From assembly GCA_905234495.1 (NCBI GenBank), contig CAJOHE010000005.1:1-64000 (forward strand): a DNA stretch of 64,000 nucleotides, given 5' to 3'. This DNA comes from an uncultured Eubacterium sp. (GTDB taxonomy: Bacteria > Bacillota > Clostridia > Oscillospirales > Acutalibacteraceae). Positions 16,663-24,589 of this stretch are shown here, one piece after another. A program made the translations under genes and the position numbers. The notes under the pieces were generated by a model. That model did no database searches, was not told where the DNA came from, and worked only from the letters and a program-made list of their open reading frames with translations. Every line of letters starts with the position of its first letter. The stretch's first letter is position 1.

Positions 16663-17838
16663 TTAAAACCGATAATCTTCACCGATAACCGCATCATACC
16701 ATCCCTTTTCGAGAAACTCAGCTTTTATGCGATTAATAAATTTTACATCGTTTACTATGCGGTGTGCAGTAACTATAATTCCGCCGATATCTGCATAGCT
16801 CAAGCCTTTTTTTACAAGTTCCGGATTCTCTGAAACAACGCCCGCAACGGATGTAGCAGCAACGGCTATTACGTTGCTTGCAGATGCAATAATATTGGAA
16901 TACATAAGAATTTTTCTGGTTCTTGCTTCATATAATAATGGCTCAGGATCAACGCTTTCGTCATATAACAACGTATGCACCATAGCGATGATTGCGTTTA
17001 TTAATTCGCTATATGCGATTTGTTTGCCTACAGTAACGATATTCGCGCAATCAAGGCCGTGGTCGGCAAGTGTTTTTGCAAGCTTTTCGTCATAAAGCGT
17101 TATGACGGGAATAGGTAAACTCTCTTTTGAACTTACATCGGATGCAAGATGCTGAGCTTCTTTAAAGAGAGAGGCGCCTATTTTCAGTTTGCCTTTATTT
17201 TCTTCGTGAAGCAGTTTATTAGATGTGTGTTCAAAAATTAAAGCTGTATCTGCATGCTTTTTGATACTATCTTTTTTGCCAACCGTTTTGATATGGTAAG
17301 ACTGTAGCGTGTTGGTTGTTACAGTTGAGGTTGCGATATTTGCTGTGCCGAATATCCAACCGAGCACCGGATCGTGCCCCAGAGTGCGCGCTCTGTGGTA
17401 AAAACCGCCGCCTATGTTTGCCTTCATAGCTTTACTGCCCTGTATCGCGTCAAACGGAACAGGGTTTGTAATAATCTGTTCCAGAGAAGGATTGTAATAA
17501 GTGTGCATTCGGTTTGAATGCTCATTGTGTTTTTTCTTAACCTTATCAGCCGCCTCTTTATCGTCTGGGCGCATATCTTTTGTTTTAAAGTTTGTAAGCA
17601 GGTATTGCCTTGCTACCTGTAATGCAATTGCAGTTAAAAGGAACAAATAGTCCTTTCCTTTAAGACCTGTGGCGTCTTCAAACTGACGGTCAATATCGGA
17701 AATAACGATGTTCGGCGTGCGGTAAATTTCTGCTACTCTGCCAAAATCGTTTGCTACAACTTCAATATTCTTATTTGCAGTCTCCAAATCATCTGCGGAT
17801 TGCAGCATTGATTTTTTAATTTCATCATATTTTCCCAT
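16663..17838 (-). CDS. Unknown protein, first gene of a two-gene cassette
   Basis: 391 residues; family not recognised. It is mostly helical with several hydrophobic segments: 'YLFLLTAIALQVARQYLLT' (64-82), 'PVLGWIFGTANIATS' (157-171), 'SELINAIIAMVHTLLY' (277-292) and a Gly/Ala/Val-rich stretch (312-336). These look peripheral or re-entrant rather than classical transmembrane helices. A likely conserved box is 'RTLGHDP.LGW..GTAN' (151-167), with H155 and D156 as candidate functional residues; H359 and R360 in 'TAHRIV' are others. Its own promoter (17859-17886) drives this gene and the next. No known nuclease, NTPase or TIR motif is visible. Confidence 0.6.
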   Translation of the reverse strand: MGKYDEIKKSMLQSADDLETANKNIEVVANDFGRVAEIYRTPNIVISDIDRQFEDATGLKGKDYLFLLTAIALQVARQYLLTNFKTKDMRPDDKEAADKVKKKHNEHSNRMHTYYNPSLEQIITNPVPFDAIQGSKAMKANIGGGFYHRARTLGHDPVLGWIFGTANIATSTVTTNTLQSYHIKTVGKKDSIKKHADTALIFEHTSNKLLHEENKGKLKIGASLFKEAQHLASDVSSKESLPIPVITLYDEKLAKTLADHGLDCANIVTVGKQIAYSELINAIIAMVHTLLYDESVDPEPLLYEARTRKILMYSNIIASASNVIAVAATSVAGVVSENPELVKKGLSYADIGGIIVTAHRIVNDVKFINRIKAEFLEKGWYDAVIGEDYRF

Positions 17839-17858
17839 AAAGGTATACCTCTATGTTT

Positions 17859-17886
17859 ATTATACTTTTTAACAAGTAATTGTCAA
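17859..17886 (-). promoter_or_regulatory. Promoter of the two-gene cassette
   Basis: Minus strand consensus TTGACA (17881-17886), 16 nt, TATAAT (17859-17864). Confidence 0.75.
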
Positions 17887-17938
17887 TTATTGTATTGCAG
17901 ACCGACAGGCGGCAAAATGCACAGGGTGTATTTTTGGA

Positions 17939-18742
17939 CTATGTGATTTTCTTCGGCGGGTATTTTTCTTCGAAGTCGAGAAGGATGTTCAGCAGCCTTT
18001 CGTCGAGGTAGGTCATCGCCTTATCCCTCATCCACAGGGGGATGCCGTAATATGCCTCGGCGATGCCGCCGGTCATAGCCGCGATGGTGTCGCTGTCGCC
18101 GCCGATTGAAATTGCGTTTCGGATTGCGTCCTCAAAGCTTTCCGATTCAAGAAACGCCTCGATTGCCTGTGGGGTTGACTTCTGGCAAATTTCATAAAAA
18201 CCGTAGTCGTCGCGTATTTCGTCGAGCGTGAAATCAAGGCTGTAATAATGCTCGTTGATGTAGTCCCTTATCTCGGGAATCGTTGCGCCCGTCCTCGCGA
18301 GATAAATCGCAACCGCAACCGCTTCCGCGCCCTTCATACCCTCGGGATGATTGTGCGAAACCCGCGTAACCGCAGCGGAAAGCCGCTTCGCCTCTTCAAG
18401 AGAATCAGCCGCAAAACCGCAGCCGCTCACACGCATAGCAGAGCCGTTGCCAAAGCTGTTGTAGGGCTTCGGGGTCTCGGGGGAATAAATCCAGAAATAG
18501 AAGCTGCAGCCGTAGCCGCAGTTGGGATAATTCTGTCCGACCTCGCGCATATATTTAACCGCGTCTGCGCTGAGCTTGTCATAGTCGCCGTTGAAATCGA
18601 GAAGCGCTTTGCACACCGCAAGCGACATAATGCTGTCGTCGGTCGGCTCGCATTTCTCGGTATAAAAAGCAAAGTTTTTCGACTTGATATTGTTCCACTC
18701 AAACCTCGAGCCGACAATATCGCCGATAATTGCGCCTAACAT
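17939..18742 (-). CDS. ADP-ribosylglycohydrolase family protein
   Basis: 267 residues, a DraG/ARH-type fold that removes ADP-ribose from proteins or nucleic acids using a dinuclear metal centre. Ligands visible are T34-D35-D36 ('EPTDDSIMS') and D216/D218 ('IGGDSDTIAAMTGG'), plus an N-terminal 'GAIIGDIVGSRFE' segment. The family usually has TDDT; here it is TDDS. No ADP-ribosyltransferase gene is nearby, so the target is unknown. It has its own promoter (18760-18788) divergent from the 18857 gene and is separated from the 17838 gene by another promoter. Confidence 0.85.
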   Translation of the reverse strand: MLGAIIGDIVGSRFEWNNIKSKNFAFYTEKCEPTDDSIMSLAVCKALLDFNGDYDKLSADAVKYMREVGQNYPNCGYGCSFYFWIYSPETPKPYNSFGNGSAMRVSGCGFAADSLEEAKRLSAAVTRVSHNHPEGMKGAEAVAVAIYLARTGATIPEIRDYINEHYYSLDFTLDEIRDDYGFYEICQKSTPQAIEAFLESESFEDAIRNAISIGGDSDTIAAMTGGIAEAYYGIPLWMRDKAMTYLDERLLNILLDFEEKYPPKKIT

Positions 18743-18759
18743 AAAATCACCTCGGTTAT

Positions 18760-18788
18760 ATTATACCGCACCGCCCCGCAGAGTTCAA
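18760..18788 (-). promoter_or_regulatory. Promoter of the ADP-ribosylglycohydrolase gene
   Basis: Minus strand TTGAAC (18783-18788), 17 nt, TATAAT (18760-18765). Confidence 0.7.
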
Positions 18789-18797
18789 TATCAAGTG

Positions 18798-18827
18798 TTG
18801 CACAAAAGGCCATATCTGTGCTATAAT
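18798..18827 (+). promoter_or_regulatory. Promoter of the 18857 gene
   Basis: TTGCAC (18798-18803), 18 nt, TATAAT (18822-18827), followed by GCGAGG before the ATG. Confidence 0.65.
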
Positions 18828-18856
18828 TTTTACATAAATAAAGCGAGGTAATACAT

Positions 18857-19939
18857 ATGAAAAAGCGTAAAGGACTTAAGATTTTTTTGGGAATAATCGG
18901 CGGGCTTCTGGCAGCTGTGATTCTGTTTGTTGCGGGCTTTCTGATTTTCGGCTCCGCCACAACGCTGAAGGTTCAGGACAGAGCGCCGGTTGAAATCAGC
19001 GGCGACGTTTCCGCTGCCGTGAGCATTGACGAGCCCGTCACTCTGATGACGTGGAACGTCGGCTACGGCGCCCTTGACGAGAGGGAAGACTGCTACTGGG
19101 ACGGCGGCGTCGGCGTTTACGGCGAATCCGCCGAGGTCGTGCAGGAAAACATCGACGCAATAAAAGCGGAAATCAGGAGCACGAATCCCGACGTTCTTTT
19201 TGTGCAGGAACTCGACGTCAATTCAAAGAGGTCGTACTACATAGACGAGCTCGGCTCGTTCAGGGATGATTTCGGCAGCGCATACAACAGCACCTTTGCC
19301 CCTAATTTCAAGGCGGGCTGCGTTCCGCTTCCGATAACGAGCCCGACGGGCAGGGTTGAGGCAGGCATTTCGACCTTCTCAAAATACAGCGTGAGCGACG
19401 CTGAACGAATTCAGCTTCCTATTCCGTTCTCGTATCCGATGAATCTGTTCAACCTCAAGAGATGCCTGTTAATCAACAGGATTCCGATTGAAAACAGTGA
19501 CAAAGAGCTCGTGCTCATAAACCTTCATCTTGAGGCGTATGATGACGGTGATGGCAAGGCGAAGCAGCTTGCGATGCTGATGGACATTTTGCAGGAAGAG
19601 TACGACAAGGGCAATTACGTTATCGCGGGCGGCGACTTCAACCAGACGTTCTCGACGGCGGATTATGCGAAATATCCCGACCTCGGAATCTGGGACTGCC
19701 CTGTGATTGACGCGGAAAGCTATCCCGATTTTTCGTTTGTTATGGACGATGCAACCCCGACCTGTAGGTCGCTCTGCAAGCCTTATTCCGACGCGGACAA
19801 AACAGATTTTCAGTACTATATGATTGACGGTTTTGTCGTAAGCGGTAACGTCACAATCAACAGCCTCGAAACGCTTGACAAGGGCTTTAAAAACACCGAC
19901 CACAACCCCGTGGTTATGTCAATAGCGCTCAATAAATAA
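18857..19939 (+). CDS. Membrane-anchored endonuclease/exonuclease/phosphatase-family protein
   Basis: 360 residues. A basic N-terminus and one hydrophobic helix (about 9-32) anchor an extracytoplasmic EEP domain. Catalytic motifs are N67 in 'TWNVGYG', E118 in 'VQELD', 'INLHLEAYDDG', 'GGDFNQTF' and the terminal 'NTDHNPVVM' histidine. EEP enzymes cleave phosphodiesters in DNA, RNA, phosphoinositides or sphingomyelin. An extracellular position favours scavenging or lipid substrates over DNA repair. It is a single gene with its own promoter and terminator. Confidence 0.8.
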   Translation: MKKRKGLKIFLGIIGGLLAAVILFVAGFLIFGSATTLKVQDRAPVEISGDVSAAVSIDEPVTLMTWNVGYGALDEREDCYWDGGVGVYGESAEVVQENIDAIKAEIRSTNPDVLFVQELDVNSKRSYYIDELGSFRDDFGSAYNSTFAPNFKAGCVPLPITSPTGRVEAGISTFSKYSVSDAERIQLPIPFSYPMNLFNLKRCLLINRIPIENSDKELVLINLHLEAYDDGDGKAKQLAMLMDILQEEYDKGNYVIAGGDFNQTFSTADYAKYPDLGIWDCPVIDAESYPDFSFVMDDATPTCRSLCKPYSDADKTDFQYYMIDGFVVSGNVTINSLETLDKGFKNTDHNPVVMSIALNK

Positions 19940-19943
19940 AAGG

Positions 19944-19971
19944 AAAGCACTTCCGCGAGGAAGTGCTTTTT
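19944..19971. terminator. Bidirectional intrinsic terminator
   Basis: AAAGCACTTCC-gcga-GGAAGTGCTTTTT between convergent genes. Confidence 0.85.
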
Positions 19972-20567
19972 CATATGCTCATGGCAATATCGTACAAAAC
20001 GCCGTATTCATCTTCACTCACGGCGTCGCCGTCTGAATATGCCGTAAAATACACCAACCTGCCGCCGATTACCGAAGCCATAACCGTGGTGCAGGGCTCG
20101 TCCGTCGGTGAGAAAATGACGTAGCGCGTCCTTTCGGTTTCAGCCACACGGTGGTCGGTAAAGCTGAACTTTCCGCCTGCAAGCGAGGCGATTTCATCGT
20201 CAAACTCGTCGTAGGTCAGGCTTATATAGTCCGCACCGTAGTAGTGGGTGCTGACGACGGCTTTTATGTAAAAGTCCGCCGCGTCAAAGTCCGCGCCCTT
20301 CGGAACGATTATCATAGCCGTTTCCTCGTCGGGATTCCCGTCATCAAAGCTTTGCAGAACGCGCTTTTTTGATGTGCGGTTGCTGAGGCAATCCTCGAGA
20401 AAAATGTGCTCTTTCGTGTAGTAATTATACCCGTCGGGAATCTCAACGGCGCTGCCGGTTATTACTGCGGGTATATTTTTTGCGGCGTTGTGATAATGTA
20501 TGCAAAGCGCCGTCAATGCAATTATAATCACAACCGCAACCGCCGTTATGCTTAAAGCTTTTTTCAT
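19971..20567 (-). CDS. Exported or membrane-anchored hypothetical protein
   Basis: 198 residues. MKKALS followed by a hydrophobic segment (about 7-24) is a signal anchor or uncleaved signal peptide; no lipobox is seen. The rest is a mixed alpha/beta extracytoplasmic domain with no recognised motif. It ends the seven-gene minus-strand operon starting at 25300, 17 nt after the zinc-ribbon gene. AAGGG precedes the ATG. Confidence 0.55.
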   Translation of the reverse strand: MKKALSITAVAVVIIIALTALCIHYHNAAKNIPAVITGSAVEIPDGYNYYTKEHIFLEDCLSNRTSKKRVLQSFDDGNPDEETAMIIVPKGADFDAADFYIKAVVSTHYYGADYISLTYDEFDDEIASLAGGKFSFTDHRVAETERTRYVIFSPTDEPCTTVMASVIGGRLVYFTAYSDGDAVSEDEYGVLYDIAMSI

Positions 20568-20583
20568 TTTATTTCCCTTCGAG

Positions 20584-21225
20584 TCAGTTCAATGCGTCAA
20601 AAGTTCTGTAGCAGGAAGAATCCTTTTCTTCCGCTTTTTTTATCTGGAAAAGTCTGATTTTTTCTTCGTTTTCATCGCGGAATTTTGTTGTCTGCAAAAG
20701 CTGAACAACGGCTCCGAAGCAACTGCAACGGCGAAGCAGGTCCGCCATAATCAGCGCCTTTCTGTTTATCGTGATTACCGAGGCGTCGTCAATTTTGCCG
20801 AGCGCGTGAATTGCAAGCTTTCTGCAGAAAACTGCGTTTTCCTCGTCGCCCGCGTCGTCGCACGCCCACGCCGCATACAGAGCGGAGTCGAACATTTCGG
20901 ACTTGTCGTTTTTCCTGTCCGCAATAAGGTGTGCGCGGAAGAATAATCCGGCAAGCTCGCTTTTGAAATTCATACTCTCAAACTGCGGAATCATATATTC
21001 GCAAAGCCATTCCTCCGTGATATCGGTCGGCGTTTCAATGTCGAAGGCGGTGTAGCCGCATTTCGGGCAGCGGTGCACCCAGTGCCACATCGTGCTGCGC
21101 TGCATTTCGGGCGGACGGAAATCAAGGTCGGGATAGCCGAAGGCGTTAGTGCTCATAATAACTGTTGTGTCAAACACGTTGCCGCACACGGCGCATTTCT
21201 TATCCACGCTTTCAAAGGTTGACAT
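20584..21225 (-). CDS. DUF2225-like zinc-ribbon protein
   Basis: 213 residues. CxxC pairs C11/C14 and C53/C56 ('HRCPKCGYTAF') form one zinc ribbon around 'TNAFGYPDLDFRPP'. The rest is helical and resembles tetratricopeptide-type repeats ('AGLFFRAHLIADRKND', 'ALYAAWACDDAGDEENAVFCRKLAI'). This matches the DUF2225 layout, whose function is unknown. It is 33 nt downstream of the PcfJ-like gene, with AAAGGAGG before the ATG. Confidence 0.65.
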   Translation of the reverse strand: MSTFESVDKKCAVCGNVFDTTVIMSTNAFGYPDLDFRPPEMQRSTMWHWVHRCPKCGYTAFDIETPTDITEEWLCEYMIPQFESMNFKSELAGLFFRAHLIADRKNDKSEMFDSALYAAWACDDAGDEENAVFCRKLAIHALGKIDDASVITINRKALIMADLLRRCSCFGAVVQLLQTTKFRDENEEKIRLFQIKKAEEKDSSCYRTFDALN

Positions 21226-21257
21226 ATTGTTCCTCCTTTATTACTGTCAGTATTATT

Positions 21258-22910
21258 TTAAGCAACCGCTTCGTCAAGAGCGAATGCGTCGGCAACTGCG
21301 CGCCTGAATTCATCGCGCATATAATACGCGAGCCTGTGCTTGCGGCACCAGACTTCAAACGCCTTGCAGACGTCTTCGTCCATATCAATATCTACGTTGT
21401 TTGCAAGTCTTGCGTCGTCAACGCAGGTAAGAGAACTTGTAAGCTCAATTGCCGCAACAATATCCGCGCCCTTTCTCATAACCATTACGAGTCCGTTCAT
21501 ACACGTCCATTCCGTGAGGCAGTTGTCGAGCGCGTCACCCGCATAACGGGCGTCGTTTGTGTTGCGAAGGAATTTGAAATCGTAGTTGAGAACGGTATCC
21601 TCAAGGTCGTTTTCCGGTATCGTCATGGGCGTTGAATACTGCATATATCTTGACGGGGAATAGCGCTCGAAAGCATAATCTCTATCCCTTGCGCTTGAGA
21701 AGAAACCCTTAAAGCCGTTTTCCCTCTCAAACTTTTTATAGTGCTCTCCGAGGCATATGTATTCCTTTGCAATCTCACAGATTGAAGCAGGTGAGAGCGT
21801 AAGATAATCCGCAAGCTTTCTCGTTCTTCCCGACTTGCAGAAATCGGAGAAAAAGCAGCTTATCTGAGGGTATGTGTGCAGATAGTGCAAAACGATGTAT
21901 ATCCCGTTCCATTTGAGAAGCTCGTTGAAAATCGAAGGATTGTCGAGCGCGCTGTACAGAGATTCGAGCTCGGGCAGGTAGAAGAAGAGGCTCTGATTTG
22001 CAATAATGCACTTCTTAACCGTTTTGGATTTCGGCAGGGTGCTTTTTTCAAAAGCCTCTATTGCCTCGTCGCTGTTTCTGAACGACGAAAACGAGCCCTC
22101 GATTATTTTCGTGCGAAGCTTGTACGGAACGCCCGCATAAAAGGACTTGCCAAAGCCCTTGTAGCGGTTAAGCGTGATGACGCTGTTGAGGTCAAGCTCC
22201 GAGGGTTCATAGGGGAAACCGTCGCGCCAGAAGGGAGCGAGATAGTCTGCAAGAAACTGTCTGATGCCGTCGTTTTGCGACAGAACGGAAAGGCAGATGC
22301 CGTTTCTGTCCTGCATCGTGCACTCGGTGATATCCTTTTCAAACGATATGCCGTCGGTCTCGTTTTCATAGCCGAGAAAAGCCCTGTCGCCCCTGAGAGA
22401 AAATACCTCCCACGTTGAGGCGAGAAACTCTCCGAAAACGCTGACAGAAGCATCGTTCGACACCCTCATAAGGCAGTCGATGAGCTCCATAAAGCTTTTT
22501 AACTGAACTTTCACAACTGCCTCGCCGTTTTCAACCGACATCCTGATTTCTCTTTTGTCGTCGGTTAGGGGGAAGCCCATCATACAGTGCGGGCAGCGCA
22601 CGTTGTTTTTGCCGCCGAGAGTTATCTCGGTGAGTTTAAATGACGAATTCTCCGATTCCGACTGATGCGAAAGGAAGGCGTTAATTTCCTCCTCAGAATG
22701 CTTAATCGGAATTGCAGCGGAAAGCTCATTTGCGCGGTACTGCCTGTGGCAGAGAGGACACTCATAATGCTCTTTGTAAAACACGAAGCCATCGTCCTTA
22801 TATTCAGCGCGGGAAAATACGCCCTTGTTTTTCTCTATTATTCTTTTTGCTTTTTCGGAATCTGTTTCAAATTCCGTGGTTTTAAACGTAAAACCGTAAT
22901 TAATCAACAT
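21258..22910 (-). CDS. PcfJ-like protein with split zinc ribbon
   Basis: 550 residues. C51/C54 and C106/C109 probably make one zinc ribbon split by an insertion. The middle is a long helical region. The C-terminal segment from about 455 ('ALDNCLTEWTCMNGLVMVMRKGADIVAAIELTSSL...' through 'VCKAFEVWCRKHRL') follows the pattern of the PcfJ domain: a Cys-centred helix, a 'hLh' beta pair and a terminal helix. PcfJ proteins are common in conjugative and phage DNA, with no established activity. The assignment is by pattern only. No conjugation genes are nearby. It is 18 nt after the small membrane-protein gene. Confidence 0.5.
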   Translation of the reverse strand: MLINYGFTFKTTEFETDSEKAKRIIEKNKGVFSRAEYKDDGFVFYKEHYECPLCHRQYRANELSAAIPIKHSEEEINAFLSHQSESENSSFKLTEITLGGKNNVRCPHCMMGFPLTDDKREIRMSVENGEAVVKVQLKSFMELIDCLMRVSNDASVSVFGEFLASTWEVFSLRGDRAFLGYENETDGISFEKDITECTMQDRNGICLSVLSQNDGIRQFLADYLAPFWRDGFPYEPSELDLNSVITLNRYKGFGKSFYAGVPYKLRTKIIEGSFSSFRNSDEAIEAFEKSTLPKSKTVKKCIIANQSLFFYLPELESLYSALDNPSIFNELLKWNGIYIVLHYLHTYPQISCFFSDFCKSGRTRKLADYLTLSPASICEIAKEYICLGEHYKKFERENGFKGFFSSARDRDYAFERYSPSRYMQYSTPMTIPENDLEDTVLNYDFKFLRNTNDARYAGDALDNCLTEWTCMNGLVMVMRKGADIVAAIELTSSLTCVDDARLANNVDIDMDEDVCKAFEVWCRKHRLAYYMRDEFRRAVADAFALDEAVA

Positions 22911-22927
22911 ATTGTCAACCCCTGTTT

Positions 22928-23317
22928 CTAATCATCAAATTCACGGGGAAAAAGTCTGAACTGCCTCTTCCATATCATACGGGTTACTGCGGCAAAGACT
23001 ATTTCCGTAACGCTGAAATACGCAAAGAAAATCATAAGCGTATAGACAAGCGTCAGGAAGAAGGTTTCCTCGCCGAACAAAAACTGCTCCGTTTTTATGG
23101 AAACAGCGATGTTTGTCGGTATGCTGAAAAAAGCGACGAAAACAAACATCCACAGGTTTTCTCTGTGACGGCAGAATGGCAGAGTTCCCACCAAAACAAA
23201 TAACGATACCGCCGTGCCGATAATCCAGTACGGCGAGCTGAAAAATGAAATTGCCGTGAAAAGCGCCGGAATGAATACAGCGCCTATATAAAGTTTTCTA
23301 TTCCGAATTTTATCCAT
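22928..23317 (-). CDS. Small multi-pass membrane protein
   Basis: 129 residues with four hydrophobic segments (about 10-27, 30-47, 53-72 and 85-108) and a basic C-terminus. No family is recognised. Its first 34 nt overlap the end of the M50 protease gene, which suggests translational coupling and a shared role in the membrane. Confidence 0.55.
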   Translation of the reverse strand: MDKIRNRKLYIGAVFIPALFTAISFFSSPYWIIGTAVSLFVLVGTLPFCRHRENLWMFVFVAFFSIPTNIAVSIKTEQFLFGEETFFLTLVYTLMIFFAYFSVTEIVFAAVTRMIWKRQFRLFPREFDD

Positions 23318-24288
23318 ATTATTAATCCTACAAGACTTGTTATAAGTAGTATTATCAGCGAAAACTGAGTGCTTACCATTATATAAGAGGCGAGGATGAG
23401 AGCCCTGCCCGATATTCCCTTGCGACTCAGAATTCTTCTGTAATACTTGCCCGTTACGGTTGTAAACGAATTTGACAGAAAGTTATCGTCGCCGATAAGG
23501 TTTCCGAGGATGTGCTCTCCGTCAAGACCAAAGGTGCAGCTCAGATTGATAAAGGCGGTGAAACCGTTTGCTATTGCGCAACCGAGCATAAAGCCGCCGA
23601 TATCATAATACACTGACGCCAGATAAAGCGACAGACCAGCAATAAGCAGATTCATCTCAACTCCCGCCGCATTTACCTGCGCACGGCGAAGTCTGTTTTT
23701 GATATCCGAGGTGTTAATCATTACATAAGCGCCGGGGATAATAAAGTATGAAACCATCACTCCTGCCTCGTGCACCGTACCGCCGTAGCCGCAGCAGCTT
23801 ATCGCGTGGCAGCACTCGTGAAGCACAAGACCTATCATGGTGCCGACAATGAGCCCCGTTATGAGGAAATCTCCCGTTACAAATCTGTCGTGAAACGAAT
23901 ACGCGCCAAATGCGAGCATCGGCAGAAAGGATATGAGAAGAAGCCAGTTAAGGAAAAAACAGATAATCCTCGCGGGCCTTACGTTGCTTTTATGCTTTCT
24001 GAAAATGATAAGCGAAAAAAGGATTCTTCCGAGCCCGAGATACTCAAAACGGCGCTCCCGAAGCAGGTCATAGCTTCTGAGTTTGTCGAGCATTTCGTCA
24101 ACGGTATCCGTCGGAATCGTCCTGTCGACGTCGTAAGGGTGGGTTTTACCGTCAAGCTGCAGCGCAAATTCCGCAAGAAACCAGTCAAGCGTATATCTTT
24201 CATCCAAAAGATAATCGTTGATAATATAGGTGTCGTCAGCTTCGTTGTATTCTGTTGTGATGCGGTTGCTGAGCATCGGATACTTCAT
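23284..24288 (-). CDS. PqqD-like domain fused to M50-type membrane metalloprotease
   Basis: 334 residues. The first 80 residues look like a PqqD/winged-helix peptide-binding domain ('YIINDYLLDERYTLDWFLAEFALQLDGKTHPYDVDRTI'). The rest is a polytopic membrane protein carrying the zinc motif HECCH (H157, E158, H161) and a distal 'FGLDGEH' that supplies the third ligand, as in M50 site-2 proteases. PqqD-M50 fusions occur in RiPP peptide maturation and export clusters, but no precursor peptide or radical SAM gene is adjacent. GAGGAGAAAACG precedes the ATG. Confidence 0.65.
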   Translation of the reverse strand: MKYPMLSNRITTEYNEADDTYIINDYLLDERYTLDWFLAEFALQLDGKTHPYDVDRTIPTDTVDEMLDKLRSYDLLRERRFEYLGLGRILFSLIIFRKHKSNVRPARIICFFLNWLLLISFLPMLAFGAYSFHDRFVTGDFLITGLIVGTMIGLVLHECCHAISCCGYGGTVHEAGVMVSYFIIPGAYVMINTSDIKNRLRRAQVNAAGVEMNLLIAGLSLYLASVYYDIGGFMLGCAIANGFTAFINLSCTFGLDGEHILGNLIGDDNFLSNSFTTVTGKYYRRILSRKGISGRALILASYIMVSTQFSLIILLITSLVGLIIWIKFGIENFI

Positions 24289-24311
24289 CGTTTTCTCCTC
24301 TTGTTTATACG

Positions 24312-24566
24312 TTAAACGGCGATTTTCTCTCCGTTTTCATCGCGGTAGCGATAGTCGATTTCGGGCTCAAAGCCCAGAACGAGCGCAAAGGCGTTTTTCA
24401 TCTCGCCGTCAAGAGCTTTCTTCATAACGTTTGCCCTCATCGGCGAGGTCGAGGTGACGGTGATTTTATTGTAATCGCCGTTTTCAGCCTCCACGTCGAT
24501 TTCCGAAAACCAGAGAAGGTATTTGGTTTCGGTTGAGTTTTCTTTAAAAATTTTCTGCACGTTCAT
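24312..24566 (-). CDS. Small protein resembling DnaA domain I
   Basis: 84 residues from the first ATG. The pattern 'TKYLLWFSEIDVEAENGDYNKITVTSTSPMRANVMKKAL...AFALVLGFEPEIDYRY' matches the DnaA N-terminal domain: helix with WF, beta hairpin, 'SP.....' helix and closing strand. Domain I mediates DnaA self-association and binding of DnaB, SirA, HobA and similar partners. No AAA+ or DNA-binding domain follows. The frame is open upstream of this ATG and GGGGAGGG lies 27 nt away, so the true start may be a non-ATG codon a few residues earlier. It lies between the phosphoesterase and protease genes. Confidence 0.5.
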   Translation of the reverse strand: MNVQKIFKENSTETKYLLWFSEIDVEAENGDYNKITVTSTSPMRANVMKKALDGEMKNAFALVLGFEPEIDYRYRDENGEKIAV

Positions 24567-24589
24567 TTTCAGCGTTTCGATGTCCGTTT

